Shown piece after piece: positions 57,189 through 64,000 of a stretch of 64,000 bases of DNA. Numbering within the stretch: the first letter of the stretch is position 1; each line of letters begins with the position of its first letter. A program made the position numbers and the translations under genes. This DNA comes from Bradyrhizobium diazoefficiens (GTDB taxonomy: Bacteria; Pseudomonadota; Alphaproteobacteria; Rhizobiales; Xanthobacteraceae): positions 23,146 through 87,145 of the forward strand of contig NZ_JAFCKW010000026.1 in the NCBI RefSeq assembly GCF_018129965.1. The letters are read 5' to 3'. A model generated the notes under the pieces. The model had not been told where the DNA came from, ran no database searches, and worked only from the letters and a program-made list of their open reading frames with translations.

Positions 57189-57794
57189 ATGCATGAGCAG
57201 TTTCATGGTGGCGGCAGCCTTTTCGGTCCATCCGGCAACCGCAAGTATCTGAACGCCGCCGAGCGGCGGCGCTTCTTCACGGCGGCGGAGGAACTCCCTC
57301 CGGCCGATCGCTTGCTTTGCCTTGTGCTCGCTTTCAGCGGTGCGCGCATCTCCGAAGTGCTCGCGCTGACTCCGGCAGCGATCGACATCGAAAGCGGAGT
57401 CGCCGGAATCCACACCCTGAAACGCCGCAAGCGCGGTGTCGTTCGCCAGGTACCTCTGCCTCGCGGCTTGCTCGGCGAGCTTGATCGCTTTTTCAGCTTG
57501 GCCGAGATGCAGCGCGATCCCGACCTCTCAGGCATGCGTCTCTGGACGTGCAGCCGCACCACCGCATGGCGACGCGTCAAGGCGGTGATGGCCGCGGCCA
57601 AGATCGCCGGAACTCCCGCGATGCCCAAAGGGTTGAGGCATGGCTTCGGTGTGAACGCCTTTCAGTCCAACATACCGCCGCATCTCGTGCAGCGTTGGCT
57701 CGGACATGCCTCGTTGCGCACAACGGCGATCTATGCCGATGTGATTGGCATCGAAGAACGCGCCTTCGCGGAAAGGATGTGGCTCGGGTCTTGA
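57189..57794 (+). CDS. Small tyrosine recombinase
   Basis: A 201-residue tyrosine recombinase consisting of little more than the catalytic domain. The active-site Arg is in SGARISEVLAL, a Lys is in HTLKRRKRG, the second Arg and following His are in PKGLRHGFG, the third His is in QRWLGHASL and the nucleophile Tyr is in TTAIYADV. The H of the usual HxLR is Lys here (KGLR), seen in some family members. There is no N-terminal core-binding or arm-binding domain, unlike island integrases of about 400 residues. The ATG at 57189 has AGAGGA upstream. Role in island movement is possible but not shown. Confidence 0.88.
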   Translation: MHEQFHGGGSLFGPSGNRKYLNAAERRRFFTAAEELPPADRLLCLVLAFSGARISEVLALTPAAIDIESGVAGIHTLKRRKRGVVRQVPLPRGLLGELDRFFSLAEMQRDPDLSGMRLWTCSRTTAWRRVKAVMAAAKIAGTPAMPKGLRHGFGVNAFQSNIPPHLVQRWLGHASLRTTAIYADVIGIEERAFAERMWLGS

Positions 57795-57914
57795 GATGGT
57801 GCGGTTAAAGCGCCCCGCATTGCCTTCTCCGTCACAAATCTGTAATCTTTCGGCAATGAACCCTTCGGCGGTTCCTGGCCTTCTTAAGTCCATGGCGTGA
57901 GACGGGAGCGAGCG

Positions 57915-58082
57915 ATGACGGAACGCAATGTACCAGGCGTGGTGCCGCGCGACCAACTCTTAGAGGTAGCTCGCAAGGAACTCGTTGAATTCGAGCGGCG
58001 AGAACTCGAGTTCTGCAAGAAGGACCGAGAGGAGCGCGCCGCGGAGTTGCGGCTTCCGTTGCAGGATGCAAAAATTCACTGA
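57915..58082 (+). CDS. Small charged protein, 55 residues
   Basis: A 55-residue highly charged protein (MTERNVPGVVPRDQLLEVAR at the start, a Glu/Arg/Lys helix in the middle), probably one coiled helix. A plausible ribosome site precedes the ATG and a good terminator follows the stop by 6 bases, which supports it as a real transcription unit. Function unknown. Confidence 0.55.
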   Translation: MTERNVPGVVPRDQLLEVARKELVEFERRELEFCKKDREERAAELRLPLQDAKIH

Positions 58083-58088
58083 GCGCGA

Positions 58089-58113
58089 AGGCCGCCTAGA
58101 GGGCGGCCTCTTT
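58089..58113 (+). terminator. Rho-independent terminator
   Basis: AGGCCGCC/GGCGGCCT stem with a 5-nt TAGAG loop, followed by CTTT. It ends the small-gene transcript before the conjugation-like operon. Confidence 0.75.
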
Positions 58114-58286
58114 ATATCCATATCTACCCAAACCCCCGTATTCCCTGATGGGCATGGCGCATCAGCAAAATGCGAGCGTGCCGGGTCATGGTCACGCAAA
58201 GCTCATCGTCATCGCAGCGAATGAATGAGCTTCGGAAAGACGAGCAGCATCATGGCGACATGTCATTTTGCAGCGCCCCAGAATTA

Positions 58287-58336
58287 CCGATTAACCTCTA
58301 TTAACCATTACAACCTTAGATAGAATAATTAATCGG
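58287..58336. promoter_or_regulatory. Inverted repeat in the promoter of the conjugation-like operon
   Basis: CCGATTAA (58287-58294) and TTAATCGG (58329-58336) are inverted, 34 bp apart, in an AT-rich interval. TTAACC also repeats directly at 58291 and 58301. The wider interval 58083-58400 otherwise contains only the terminator at 58089 and no gene. Confidence 0.4.
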
Positions 58337-58400
58337 CCCTTAAGCATTCGATGGTAAAAAGAAGGTATTTTAGATAACTATACTTTTTAGTGAAATTGCC

Positions 58401-59210
58401 ATGAAGGACTTAGCTGGGGGCAACAAGGATCATAGTGAGGATGAACTCCAACGCATTGCGGAGTTCATGCGCAGCTCGGCTTATCTCGACAAACGCCAAC
58501 AACAGATCCTTGAGTCCGAACAGGTAATCATCGGCCTCCAGCGCAGCATACGCAATGTGACGATGAATATCGCACAGTTGCTCGTTGCAACGCCGTCCGC
58601 GGGCAATCAGGCGATGCTGGAACGCAGCTTCGGCGAGCTTAATGGGCTCGCCAACGCCGTGGCTCAGACCGCCGCTGCCGCACCGTCCGGTGGCGACAAC
58701 GGAGCAAGCCGAGGCTCCGGCGTCGACCTGAATGGAGTTCAAGCGGCAATTGAGACCCGTGCAAATTCCTCAAACGGGAACGCATTGCAGGACGGGCGCG
58801 ATAACAGACGGGAGAAAGCCAAGAAGATAACAGAACTCTCCGGCTCCGACCCCACCGCGGCTTCAGGCACCGATCAAAACGCTCCCGGTGACGCCAAACC
58901 CGCCGACGACACGCCCGTCAGCAACCTGGACCGGGTCAACAAGCTGGCCGAGGCGGCGAGCCGCGCCCAAGATGATCCAGCGGCGCCCGCGTCCTCTGAC
59001 ACACCGGCGCTCCCAAACAAGTCGGGCTCTCGGTCGAATTTGGCAGCACTGAAGCTCGATCATGCGGAGGTCGTGGCCAAGCCGGACGCTCCCGATCAAC
59101 ATCGGACGCAAGGCGTAGAGGCTACAGCCCAAGCCGCGTCAACGCCCGTCAAAGCGGAGCCGACCGTCGTCGCCGCTGCCCGCAAGCCGCCAAGTCCGGG
59201 CAGCATGTAA
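58401..59210 (+). CDS. Hypothetical protein, 269 residues
   Basis: A 269-residue protein. The N-terminal 80 residues are helical and may form a coiled coil (KRQQQILESEQVIIGLQRSI); the rest is a low-complexity Ala/Pro/Asp/Ser-rich tail. It is the first gene of a plus-strand series that leads to the VirD4-like ATPase. No membrane segment or family is recognised. Confidence 0.65.
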   Translation: MKDLAGGNKDHSEDELQRIAEFMRSSAYLDKRQQQILESEQVIIGLQRSIRNVTMNIAQLLVATPSAGNQAMLERSFGELNGLANAVAQTAAAAPSGGDNGASRGSGVDLNGVQAAIETRANSSNGNALQDGRDNRREKAKKITELSGSDPTAASGTDQNAPGDAKPADDTPVSNLDRVNKLAEAASRAQDDPAAPASSDTPALPNKSGSRSNLAALKLDHAEVVAKPDAPDQHRTQGVEATAQAASTPVKAEPTVVAAARKPPSPGSM

Positions 59211-59237
59211 ACAACCAGGAAAGCGTGTGCCGTTTCT

Positions 59238-59471
59238 GTGGTCACGACAAGGGATAACGTGGTCGTCGGCGTCCCTTCCAATGCCCCTATCGCAACGGCC
59301 TCGTTCTTTTTGAAGCCTTTCGCGCCGTTCCTCGGCTATCGGCTACGAGCGCTAGCACGAGCGCCCGGCCACGCCCAACTGCTCAATTTGCACGTTGAAG
59401 TCCTTGCCCTCGCTCGCAGTTTTGCACAAGACTGGCGTGATCGAATTCACGGGGTCAGAAAATCGGAGTAG
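59238..59471 (+). CDS. Doubtful small protein, 77 residues
   Basis: A frame of 77 residues with a GTG start, hydrophobic near the middle (IATASFFLKPFAPFLGYRLR). Its coding status is weak: no good ribosome site, and only position between two real genes and composition speak for it. Confidence 0.3.
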   Translation: MVTTRDNVVVGVPSNAPIATASFFLKPFAPFLGYRLRALARAPGHAQLLNLHVEVLALARSFAQDWRDRIHGVRKSE

Positions 59472-59480
59472 AAGGAGCCG

Positions 59481-60281
59481 ATGAGCAAGCAGCCGCCAGA
59501 GCGCCCCTTAGAAAGCAACAAAGACAGGCCTGACGCCAAAGGGCAAAGAACGATCTACGGCCGCCACGGGCAAAACGAGGTTCATGGCCCACGCCTGAAA
59601 AAAGGAAAAGGAAAACGTGGCGGCGGCCCGTTTGCCCTCTTTCGTGACTACCGCCTCGCAAAAGGGATACAGCGCAGTCTAACGCCCGAGGAAATGCGCG
59701 AAGCCCTGGAAGGCGGTGCAGAGAAACTGCGGGCGGCTACCGAAGCGCGGCTGCGTGAAAAAGCGCATGCGTATGTCCACGGCACCGATCCGCTTGCGGT
59801 TGCAAACATTAATGGCGGGTCGACAGAAGCGCTTGAATTCCTGCAAGATTTTGATTACACTGAAGAAATTCCAACAAAGGAATTGAAAGACGAAGGCGAG
59901 TTGAACGCCTCACTACTCCAGTTTTTTAAAGACGAAAATCTTCCTCCCGCGATGTGGTCGGACACCGCCGCCGAGATTCGGCGCCTTGTGCAAAGGAAGC
60001 GCGCTGCGGCAGTCGAGCGTCCACTTTGGGATGACCGCGCCAACCATCCTGAGCTTGCCAACCTTTCTGCTCCGCAGTTTCTGAAGCGCGTGTGGGCTGA
60101 TCAGATCGCGCCTGACGGCACAATCGAAAAAGAGATGGTGCGAAAAATCGATAGGTCGCTCATGGCGAAAGTGGATGGCTACCTTTCGACACGGGAAAGA
60201 CGGCAGCAAGACGCAGGCGATGCGGCGGGGCTTCGATTTGTTGCCCGCCGAACGCGACCGAAGGGCGTTAGCTTAGGGTAG
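59481..60281 (+). CDS. Hypothetical protein, 266 residues
   Basis: A 266-residue soluble protein. A basic N-terminus (KGKGKRGGGPFALFRDYRLA) is followed by helical segments (SLTPEEMREALEGGAEKLRA) and a C-terminus with many basic residues (FVARRTRPKGVSLG). GAAGGAG directly precedes the ATG. I do not recognise it; the basic ends would fit a DNA-transfer accessory protein, but this is inference from location only. Confidence 0.65.
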   Translation: MSKQPPERPLESNKDRPDAKGQRTIYGRHGQNEVHGPRLKKGKGKRGGGPFALFRDYRLAKGIQRSLTPEEMREALEGGAEKLRAATEARLREKAHAYVHGTDPLAVANINGGSTEALEFLQDFDYTEEIPTKELKDEGELNASLLQFFKDENLPPAMWSDTAAEIRRLVQRKRAAAVERPLWDDRANHPELANLSAPQFLKRVWADQIAPDGTIEKEMVRKIDRSLMAKVDGYLSTRERRQQDAGDAAGLRFVARRTRPKGVSLG

Positions 60282-60291
60282 ACGTTTGCAC

Positions 60292-60327
60292 ATATCTAAT
60301 ATACGCGGCGTTGCGCATATTAGATAT
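60292..60327. repeat. Perfect 11-bp inverted repeat
   Basis: ATATCTAATAT (60292-60302) and ATATTAGATAT (60317-60327) are inverted; after one mismatch the stem continues with CGC/GCG (60304-60306, 60313-60315). It lies in the 116-bp gap after the 266-residue gene. It may be an operator, an origin-type site or an mRNA hairpin. Confidence 0.6.
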
Positions 60328-60397
60328 CAACAAAGTTCCAAGAATCGGCTAGGTCGGTTCCTGACGACGCAATTGTGCGTCGGAAGGAGTCATGGCC

Positions 60398-60619
60398 ATG
60401 AGCTCGCTGCCCCTAGACCTGACGACCGCGCCGACGAATCCACCCAACCTTTTCGAATGCCCCACCTGCGGCCGAGCCCGCGCTTGCCCCTACGCTCCGA
60501 TATATTTCACCACCCTAGTCAAGTACGTCGGTTGCGACCTCTGCGGCGACGTTTGCGTACATGACTACGACGCCAACGTCAGCGCACTGAAAGCGGTCCT
60601 TTCGGCAGCGGGGCTCTAG
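60398..60619 (+). CDS. Small cysteine-rich protein, 73 residues
   Basis: A 73-residue protein with two cysteine pairs: FECPTCGRARACPYAP and GCDLCGDVCVHD, a likely zinc-binding fold. GGAAGGAG is 8 nt before the ATG at 60398; the earlier ATG at 60392 is too close to it. Found in the conjugation-like operon; its role is unknown. Confidence 0.65.
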   Translation: MSSLPLDLTTAPTNPPNLFECPTCGRARACPYAPIYFTTLVKYVGCDLCGDVCVHDYDANVSALKAVLSAAGL

Positions 60620-60620
60620 C

Positions 60621-61124
60621 GTGGCCCAGATTGTTTGCACTTCACCGAACACTGGCCTGACAATCGCTGCGACCATCGCAAAAATCCATCCAGCGATCAT
60701 CGTCGCTACTGCTTTGTTCGGCGCCTACCACGCCGCGCCGGTGCTGGTCGAAACGTTTAAGCTGAATAGCTCGTCGCACGTCACCGGGTCTGAGAGTGGT
60801 GCGATAGTTCCGCCGACGCCAAAGCAAATACCGGCAGCGGCCCCAATAACCCGGATCGAGCCTGCACACGAAGAGAAGGCGCTACCAGCCACCGCGAGCA
60901 TCCACGAAGCACCGACGGCACCGGTCGTGGTTACCGCGCCAAGAGCGGTGGCCCCGGTTGTGACGGGACCCCCAATGAACCCGCCTGCGACACGCGGCCG
61001 GGCTTTTCGGACGGTGCCGCCGCCCATGCGGTTCGCTCGGGGGATTTCCCCTTTTCGAGGAATGATGCAACTCCGCCACGTGCTGCCAATGATCCACATG
61101 GTCCGCCGCTTTGGCCGCTTTTGA
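60621..61124 (+). CDS. Hypothetical membrane-linked protein, 167 residues
   Basis: A 167-residue protein with one membrane segment at about 23-40 (HPAIIVATALFGAYHAAPV) and a long Pro/Ala-rich region after it, ending in basic Arg/Met/Pro-rich sequence (GMMQLRHVLPMIHMVRRFGR). The start is GTG one base after the previous stop. The design, membrane anchor plus Pro-rich arm, resembles spacer proteins but has no family match. Confidence 0.55.
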   Translation: MAQIVCTSPNTGLTIAATIAKIHPAIIVATALFGAYHAAPVLVETFKLNSSSHVTGSESGAIVPPTPKQIPAAAPITRIEPAHEEKALPATASIHEAPTAPVVVTAPRAVAPVVTGPPMNPPATRGRAFRTVPPPMRFARGISPFRGMMQLRHVLPMIHMVRRFGRF

Positions 61125-61136
61125 AGGAGATCATCC

Positions 61137-61931
61137 ATGTCGGAAGAACCAGACCTCACTGCACAAGCCCCGCATCGCGGCTTCTCCATCAACCTTGCGC
61201 TGGCGACGGCGGCGGCCAGCGCCAACGGTCTCGTGCTTTGGGGTTATCGCCATCCGCCATTCGGTGATCCGCTCTGGTGGCAAGGCGGCACCCTCGCGGC
61301 AACTCTTGCCACGATACTCTTTACAATCGAAGCGACCAACGCGCGGCGGCGCATGCGCGAGAGCGCAACGTCCCGCACGCCGTCGCCCCAGATCATGGCA
61401 TTGCCAGCACCTGTCCCAATGCAAACAGAGGAAGAGCCGATGCCGACTGCAAGCACGATCACAACAGCCGAGAACTTTGTGGAGGCCGAGCGCACGCGCT
61501 TGGCGGGCGCGGGCTACACCGAAGCCGAAATCAGCCAGATCCTCATCGCAAAGGAAACGGGCGGACAAGCCGGATCGGGCGGTGCCGGCCAAGGCGTGCT
61601 GTCGGGCGTCCTCAGCAATCTGACAGGTGTTGCGGGGCACGTGCGGAATTTTCTGCCGGGCCTCAAGGCAGATTTCGGAAAGATGTTGAGCCCAAGATCA
61701 TCTTTCGGTACGCGGATTGAAGCGGCCACCGTCATCGCGCTGAAGGCGTCCGTGATTGCGGTCTTGGCTTATCTCGTCTCTCTGGAAGGTGCCCTGTTAA
61801 AAGCCAACGTGGATCGGGCCAAGGCGGAAGCCTGTATCGCGCGCCAAAAGAATGCGATCAACTTCAGCACTATGAATGAATTGATGTCGGGGCACCTCAA
61901 CGAACTCGACCGCGAGTGCAAGGGGCGGTGA
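61137..61931 (+). CDS. Membrane protein of the coupling-protein operon, 264 residues
   Basis: A 264-residue protein with a weakly hydrophobic N-terminal pair of segments (about 17-35, and 50-64, GGTLAATLATILFTIEA) and one clear segment at about 200-215 (VIALKASVIAVLAYLVSL). A central soluble part contains a helical region (NFVEAERTRLAGAGYTEAEI). It overlaps the next gene by one base (TGATG). It could be one of the membrane partners missing from the VirD4-like protein. Confidence 0.65.
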   Translation: MSEEPDLTAQAPHRGFSINLALATAAASANGLVLWGYRHPPFGDPLWWQGGTLAATLATILFTIEATNARRRMRESATSRTPSPQIMALPAPVPMQTEEEPMPTASTITTAENFVEAERTRLAGAGYTEAEISQILIAKETGGQAGSGGAGQGVLSGVLSNLTGVAGHVRNFLPGLKADFGKMLSPRSSFGTRIEAATVIALKASVIAVLAYLVSLEGALLKANVDRAKAEACIARQKNAINFSTMNELMSGHLNELDRECKGR

Positions 61932-62224
61932 TGAGCCGCACCGATCTTGTCGGGTGGTTACTCCTGGCGTCGCTGACCGCGCTCGCCCTAGCGGCGGGCG
62001 CGGCGTTTCTTGAATTCGCTCACGTTCCCCCGTGGGGATTGGCGCTCGGGCTCTTTATGTGTGTTGCGTTTGTCGCCGTTGGCCTTGGTGCGCCAAGCCA
62101 ACCGTCGCCCCGAAACACCGGCGTCTACGGCTCGGCCAAAGCAGCCTCGGAATCCGAAGCACAGGCCGCCGCGCGTGGCGAAAAGACTTCGCCGTCGCTG
62201 CATGACCGTACTTTTCCCGATTGA
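61931..62224 (+). CDS. Small membrane protein with two TM segments, 97 residues
   Basis: A 97-residue protein with two membrane helices (about 6-26, DLVGWLLLASLTALALAAGA, and about 35-53, WGLALGLFMCVAFVAVGLG) and a polar tail. VirD4/TraG coupling proteins normally start with exactly two N-terminal membrane helices; here they are absent from the next gene's product and two helices are found in this separate protein, 10 bases upstream. A split membrane anchor is the simplest explanation. Confidence 0.7.
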   Translation: MSRTDLVGWLLLASLTALALAAGAAFLEFAHVPPWGLALGLFMCVAFVAVGLGAPSQPSPRNTGVYGSAKAASESEAQAAARGEKTSPSLHDRTFPD

Positions 62225-62233
62225 GCTGACCCG

Positions 62234-63607
62234 ATGACAGACGCGAGCGAGTCAATGACGAGCGGCATCAACCTCGGACGACATTATGACGATACCTCGC
62301 AGCAAGTGGGCAGCAAGATCACCTATCAGGGCGAACGGCACTTGCTGCTGTTCGGGCCCAACGGCACGGGGAAAGGAACGCGCTTCCTCATTCCAAATCT
62401 GCTCAGCATCGAGGACCGTTCGATCATCGTCATCGACCCCAAGGGCGAGCTGGCCGCTGTTACTGCCGACTATCGCCGCACGGTCGGCGATGTGATCTTG
62501 CTCAATCCTTTCGACGTCCTTGGACTTGGCTCGGCGGGATTCAACCCGCTGGCTGGGCTCGATCCGGACTCGTCGACCTTTTACGACGATGCAGCGGCGC
62601 TTGGCGAAGCGCTGATCAAGATCGAGAGCAAAGACCCGCACTGGTCGGAATCGGCTCTCGGCCTCGTGGTCGCGCTCATCATGTGGGAAAAGTTGCAGAA
62701 TGGTCATGCGGCCAATCTCGAAAACGTGCGCGAGATGCTGACCGAGCCCGAGCGGTACGAATCTTACTCCGAGAACGGCAAAGCCTATGAGCGGCTCGTC
62801 GGCGGCCTCCGTTACGTGGCAACCCAGATGGCAATCGATGGCGGTTACGAGATAGCAAGCCTTGCCTCGCGCTTTGCCGGACGCGACACGAATGAATTGT
62901 CGAGCATCCGCTCGACTGCCGACACGCAAACGCGCTGGCTGCTCTCCAAACCGATGCGCAACGATCTGCGCAAGAATGGTGTGGATTTTCGGGGCCTGAA
63001 GGACAAGCCGACGACGGTCTATGTCATCCTGCCCGCTGAACGGATGCGGACTCACAGCACATGGCTGCGCCTTGTGGTCGTGTCGGCGCTGCGCGCCCTG
63101 TACCGTCCCGGCGGCATTCGTACCTTGCTGATGATCGACGAAATGCCCGCACTCGGCCATCTCGGCCCGCTTGAAGATGCCTTCGGCCTCGTGCGCGGTT
63201 ACAAGGTGCAAATAGCCGGAATCTGCCAGGACCTTGCGCAGCTCAAAGCGCTCTATAACGAGCGCTGGGAGTCGTTCCTTGCAAATGCCGGGGTCGTGCA
63301 GGGCTTTGCGCCCAACGATCTGACGACAGCCGACTGGATGTCGCGGCGTGCCGGTCAAACAACCTTGATCGCCGCCAACACAAGCGAGAACCTGTCAAGC
63401 GGAACAGGACAGAAGAGCGAAGGTACGAGCTGGAATCAAGTCAGCCGCGCCCTCTACCTACCGTATGAGTTGATGGGCTTCACCGAAGGGAGCGGCTTGT
63501 TTTGGCTTGCGGGTATGGCGAATGGCGTTCGCTTCTTTGCCCCGCCATACTGGAAGATCGAGCAAGCTTCCAAGCGCGCGTCGAAGAACCCGTATTATGA
63601 AGGCTGA
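62234..63607 (+). CDS. VirD4/TraG-type coupling protein ATPase, no membrane anchor
   Basis: A 457-residue protein of the type IV coupling protein (T4CP) ATPase family. Walker A is GPNGTGKGT (41-49), Walker B is LLMIDEMPALGHLG (about 297-310), and the intervening sequence follows TraG/VirD4 (IVIDPKGELAAVTADYRR and TVYVILPAERM). It lacks the N-terminal two-helix membrane anchor of VirD4 (usual length 600 or more), beginning directly near the P-loop. T4CPs bring relaxase-DNA complexes to a secretion channel. No relaxase or VirB genes are seen in the window. Its anchor may be supplied by the 97-residue protein upstream. Confidence 0.9.
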   Translation: MTDASESMTSGINLGRHYDDTSQQVGSKITYQGERHLLLFGPNGTGKGTRFLIPNLLSIEDRSIIVIDPKGELAAVTADYRRTVGDVILLNPFDVLGLGSAGFNPLAGLDPDSSTFYDDAAALGEALIKIESKDPHWSESALGLVVALIMWEKLQNGHAANLENVREMLTEPERYESYSENGKAYERLVGGLRYVATQMAIDGGYEIASLASRFAGRDTNELSSIRSTADTQTRWLLSKPMRNDLRKNGVDFRGLKDKPTTVYVILPAERMRTHSTWLRLVVVSALRALYRPGGIRTLLMIDEMPALGHLGPLEDAFGLVRGYKVQIAGICQDLAQLKALYNERWESFLANAGVVQGFAPNDLTTADWMSRRAGQTTLIAANTSENLSSGTGQKSEGTSWNQVSRALYLPYELMGFTEGSGLFWLAGMANGVRFFAPPYWKIEQASKRASKNPYYEG

Positions 63608-63633
63608 TTGATCGTCCGAAAATCGACGTGCCT

Positions 63634-64000
63634 TCACTTCTTCGGACGTTTCGCAGCTTTTGCCTTTTTCTTTGCGGCAGGTTTCGTTTTCTTTGCGGCG
63701 GATTTTTTTGCGGCTTTTGGCTTCTCTTTTTCCGGCGGTTTCTCTTTCGCCGTAGGCACCGCTTTCACTACCGGCTTTTCTTCGGCCTTTTTGGCTGCGT
63801 CTTTGGCCCGCTTTGCCCTGTGCTTGAGAAGCGCATTATGAAGGCTAATGATGTCCAGGTTGAGCTGTTCGATCAATTTCAGGATAGCTTTTGCTTTATC
63901 TTGCGCAGCGCCCGGATTGCTATCGAGGTTCGATAGGTCATAGAGAGCGTGGCGGACGGCCGTCTTGCCACCCACTCCCTGATCGCCGTAGATGATTTTC
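63634..64000 (-). CDS. Lysine-rich histone H1-like protein, 5' end outside window
   Basis: The C-terminal 122 residues of a protein whose frame is still open at the window edge (reading KIIYGDQGVGGKTAVRHALY at the edge). About 60 residues of helical domain are followed by a tail of about 50 residues rich in Lys, Ala and Pro (AKKSAAKKTKPAAKKKAKAA), as in histone H1-like DNA-binding proteins. An internal GTG at 63975 could also be the start. It is convergent with the coupling-protein gene. DNA binding is likely; other function unknown. Confidence 0.6.
   Translation of the reverse strand, partial: KIIYGDQGVGGKTAVRHALYDLSNLDSNPGAAQDKAKAILKLIEQLNLDIISLHNALLKHRAKRAKDAAKKAEEKPVVKAVPTAKEKPPEKEKPKAAKKSAAKKTKPAAKKKAKAAKRPKK

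Larger units (their letters stand above)
43563..64000. mobile_element. Part of an integrated genomic island (one end)
   Basis: The right side of the tRNA fragment begins with a very AT-rich stretch (43570-43630) and continues with lower-GC genes, many of unknown function. It includes a tyrosine recombinase, a coupling-protein ATPase, an exoprotein and paired XRE regulators. The other end (intact tRNA-Met, likely main integrase) must be beyond 64000. The boundary on the left is precise if the tRNA fragment is the attachment site. Confidence 0.7.

Noticed and set aside
58401..63607. A complete conjugation or type IV secretion system
   Set aside because: Only the coupling-protein-like ATPase is recognisable; relaxase, VirB4, VirB11 and pilus genes are not in the window.

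Overview
The window looks like chromosome from a Bradyrhizobium-like alphaproteobacterium. It is GC-rich, has many paralogous Liv-type ABC transporter genes, a MlotiK1-type cyclic-nucleotide channel and an OpgC glucan-modifying protein. It also carries several classes of extragenic palindromic repeat that are common in Bradyrhizobium. The genus is an inference from gene content and repeats; there is no rRNA or other phylogenetic marker here.

Bases 1-17500 hold what appears to be an aromatic (hydroxycinnamate-type) uptake and degradation block. It has a MarR repressor, a Liv ABC transporter with a fused permease-ATPase, 4-hydroxybenzoate hydroxylase (pobA), a DctPQM TRAP transporter and a DUF3237 protein. 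These are followed by a crotonase, a feruloyl-CoA synthetase-like ligase, an SDR dehydrogenase, a 4-hydroxybenzoyl-CoA-type thioesterase and a Liv binding protein. Three of its promoters carry the same dyad, GTTAT-N5-ATAAC or a close variant, so the MarR protein probably controls the block. A LysR/pyridoxamine-oxidase-like divergent pair and a PaaI thioesterase sit inside it.

Bases 17500-43500 are ordinary chromosome. In order: a GST; a WYL regulator with a YkgJ cysteine-cluster protein; a membrane-anchored TAXI binding protein; a K+ channel with a cyclic-nucleotide domain; an enoyl-CoA hydratase; and a three-gene phosphorelay (hybrid kinase, HPt, receiver-EAL) with 4-nt overlaps. Then come a desaturase with a MetX-like hydrolase, an MDR dehydrogenase with an acyl-CoA ligase, a Liv-type binding protein, OpgC, a 1017-residue cyclase/ATPase/TPR regulator, two unknown proteins, and a divergent SDR/ArsR pair.

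At 43518-43562 lies exactly the 3' part of a tRNA-Met(CAT) gene, from anticodon loop to CCA, with no 5' half. To its right the base composition drops and the gene content becomes accessory. I read this as one end (at least 20 kb) of an integrated genomic island whose other end is outside the window.

The island carries a 2072-residue repeat exoprotein with a degenerate lipase-like N-terminus and a second secreted protein. Upstream of them is an operon of four very small genes, each overlapping the next by 4 nt, ending in a stand-alone LuxR-type HTH. Next is a divergent pair of homologous XRE regulators with a shared C-terminal sensor-like domain, one linked to a 56-residue protein and the other to a GNAT acetyltransferase. 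A ChaN/TIKI-like secreted protein follows. A small tyrosine recombinase has a perfect 12-bp inverted repeat just in front of it. Last is a conjugation-like gene string ending in a VirD4/TraG-type ATPase that lacks its own membrane anchor. The window ends inside a lysine-rich, histone H1-like gene. The paired-XRE locus, the overlapping small-gene/LuxR/exoprotein locus and the anchor-less coupling-protein locus are the best candidates for undescribed systems.
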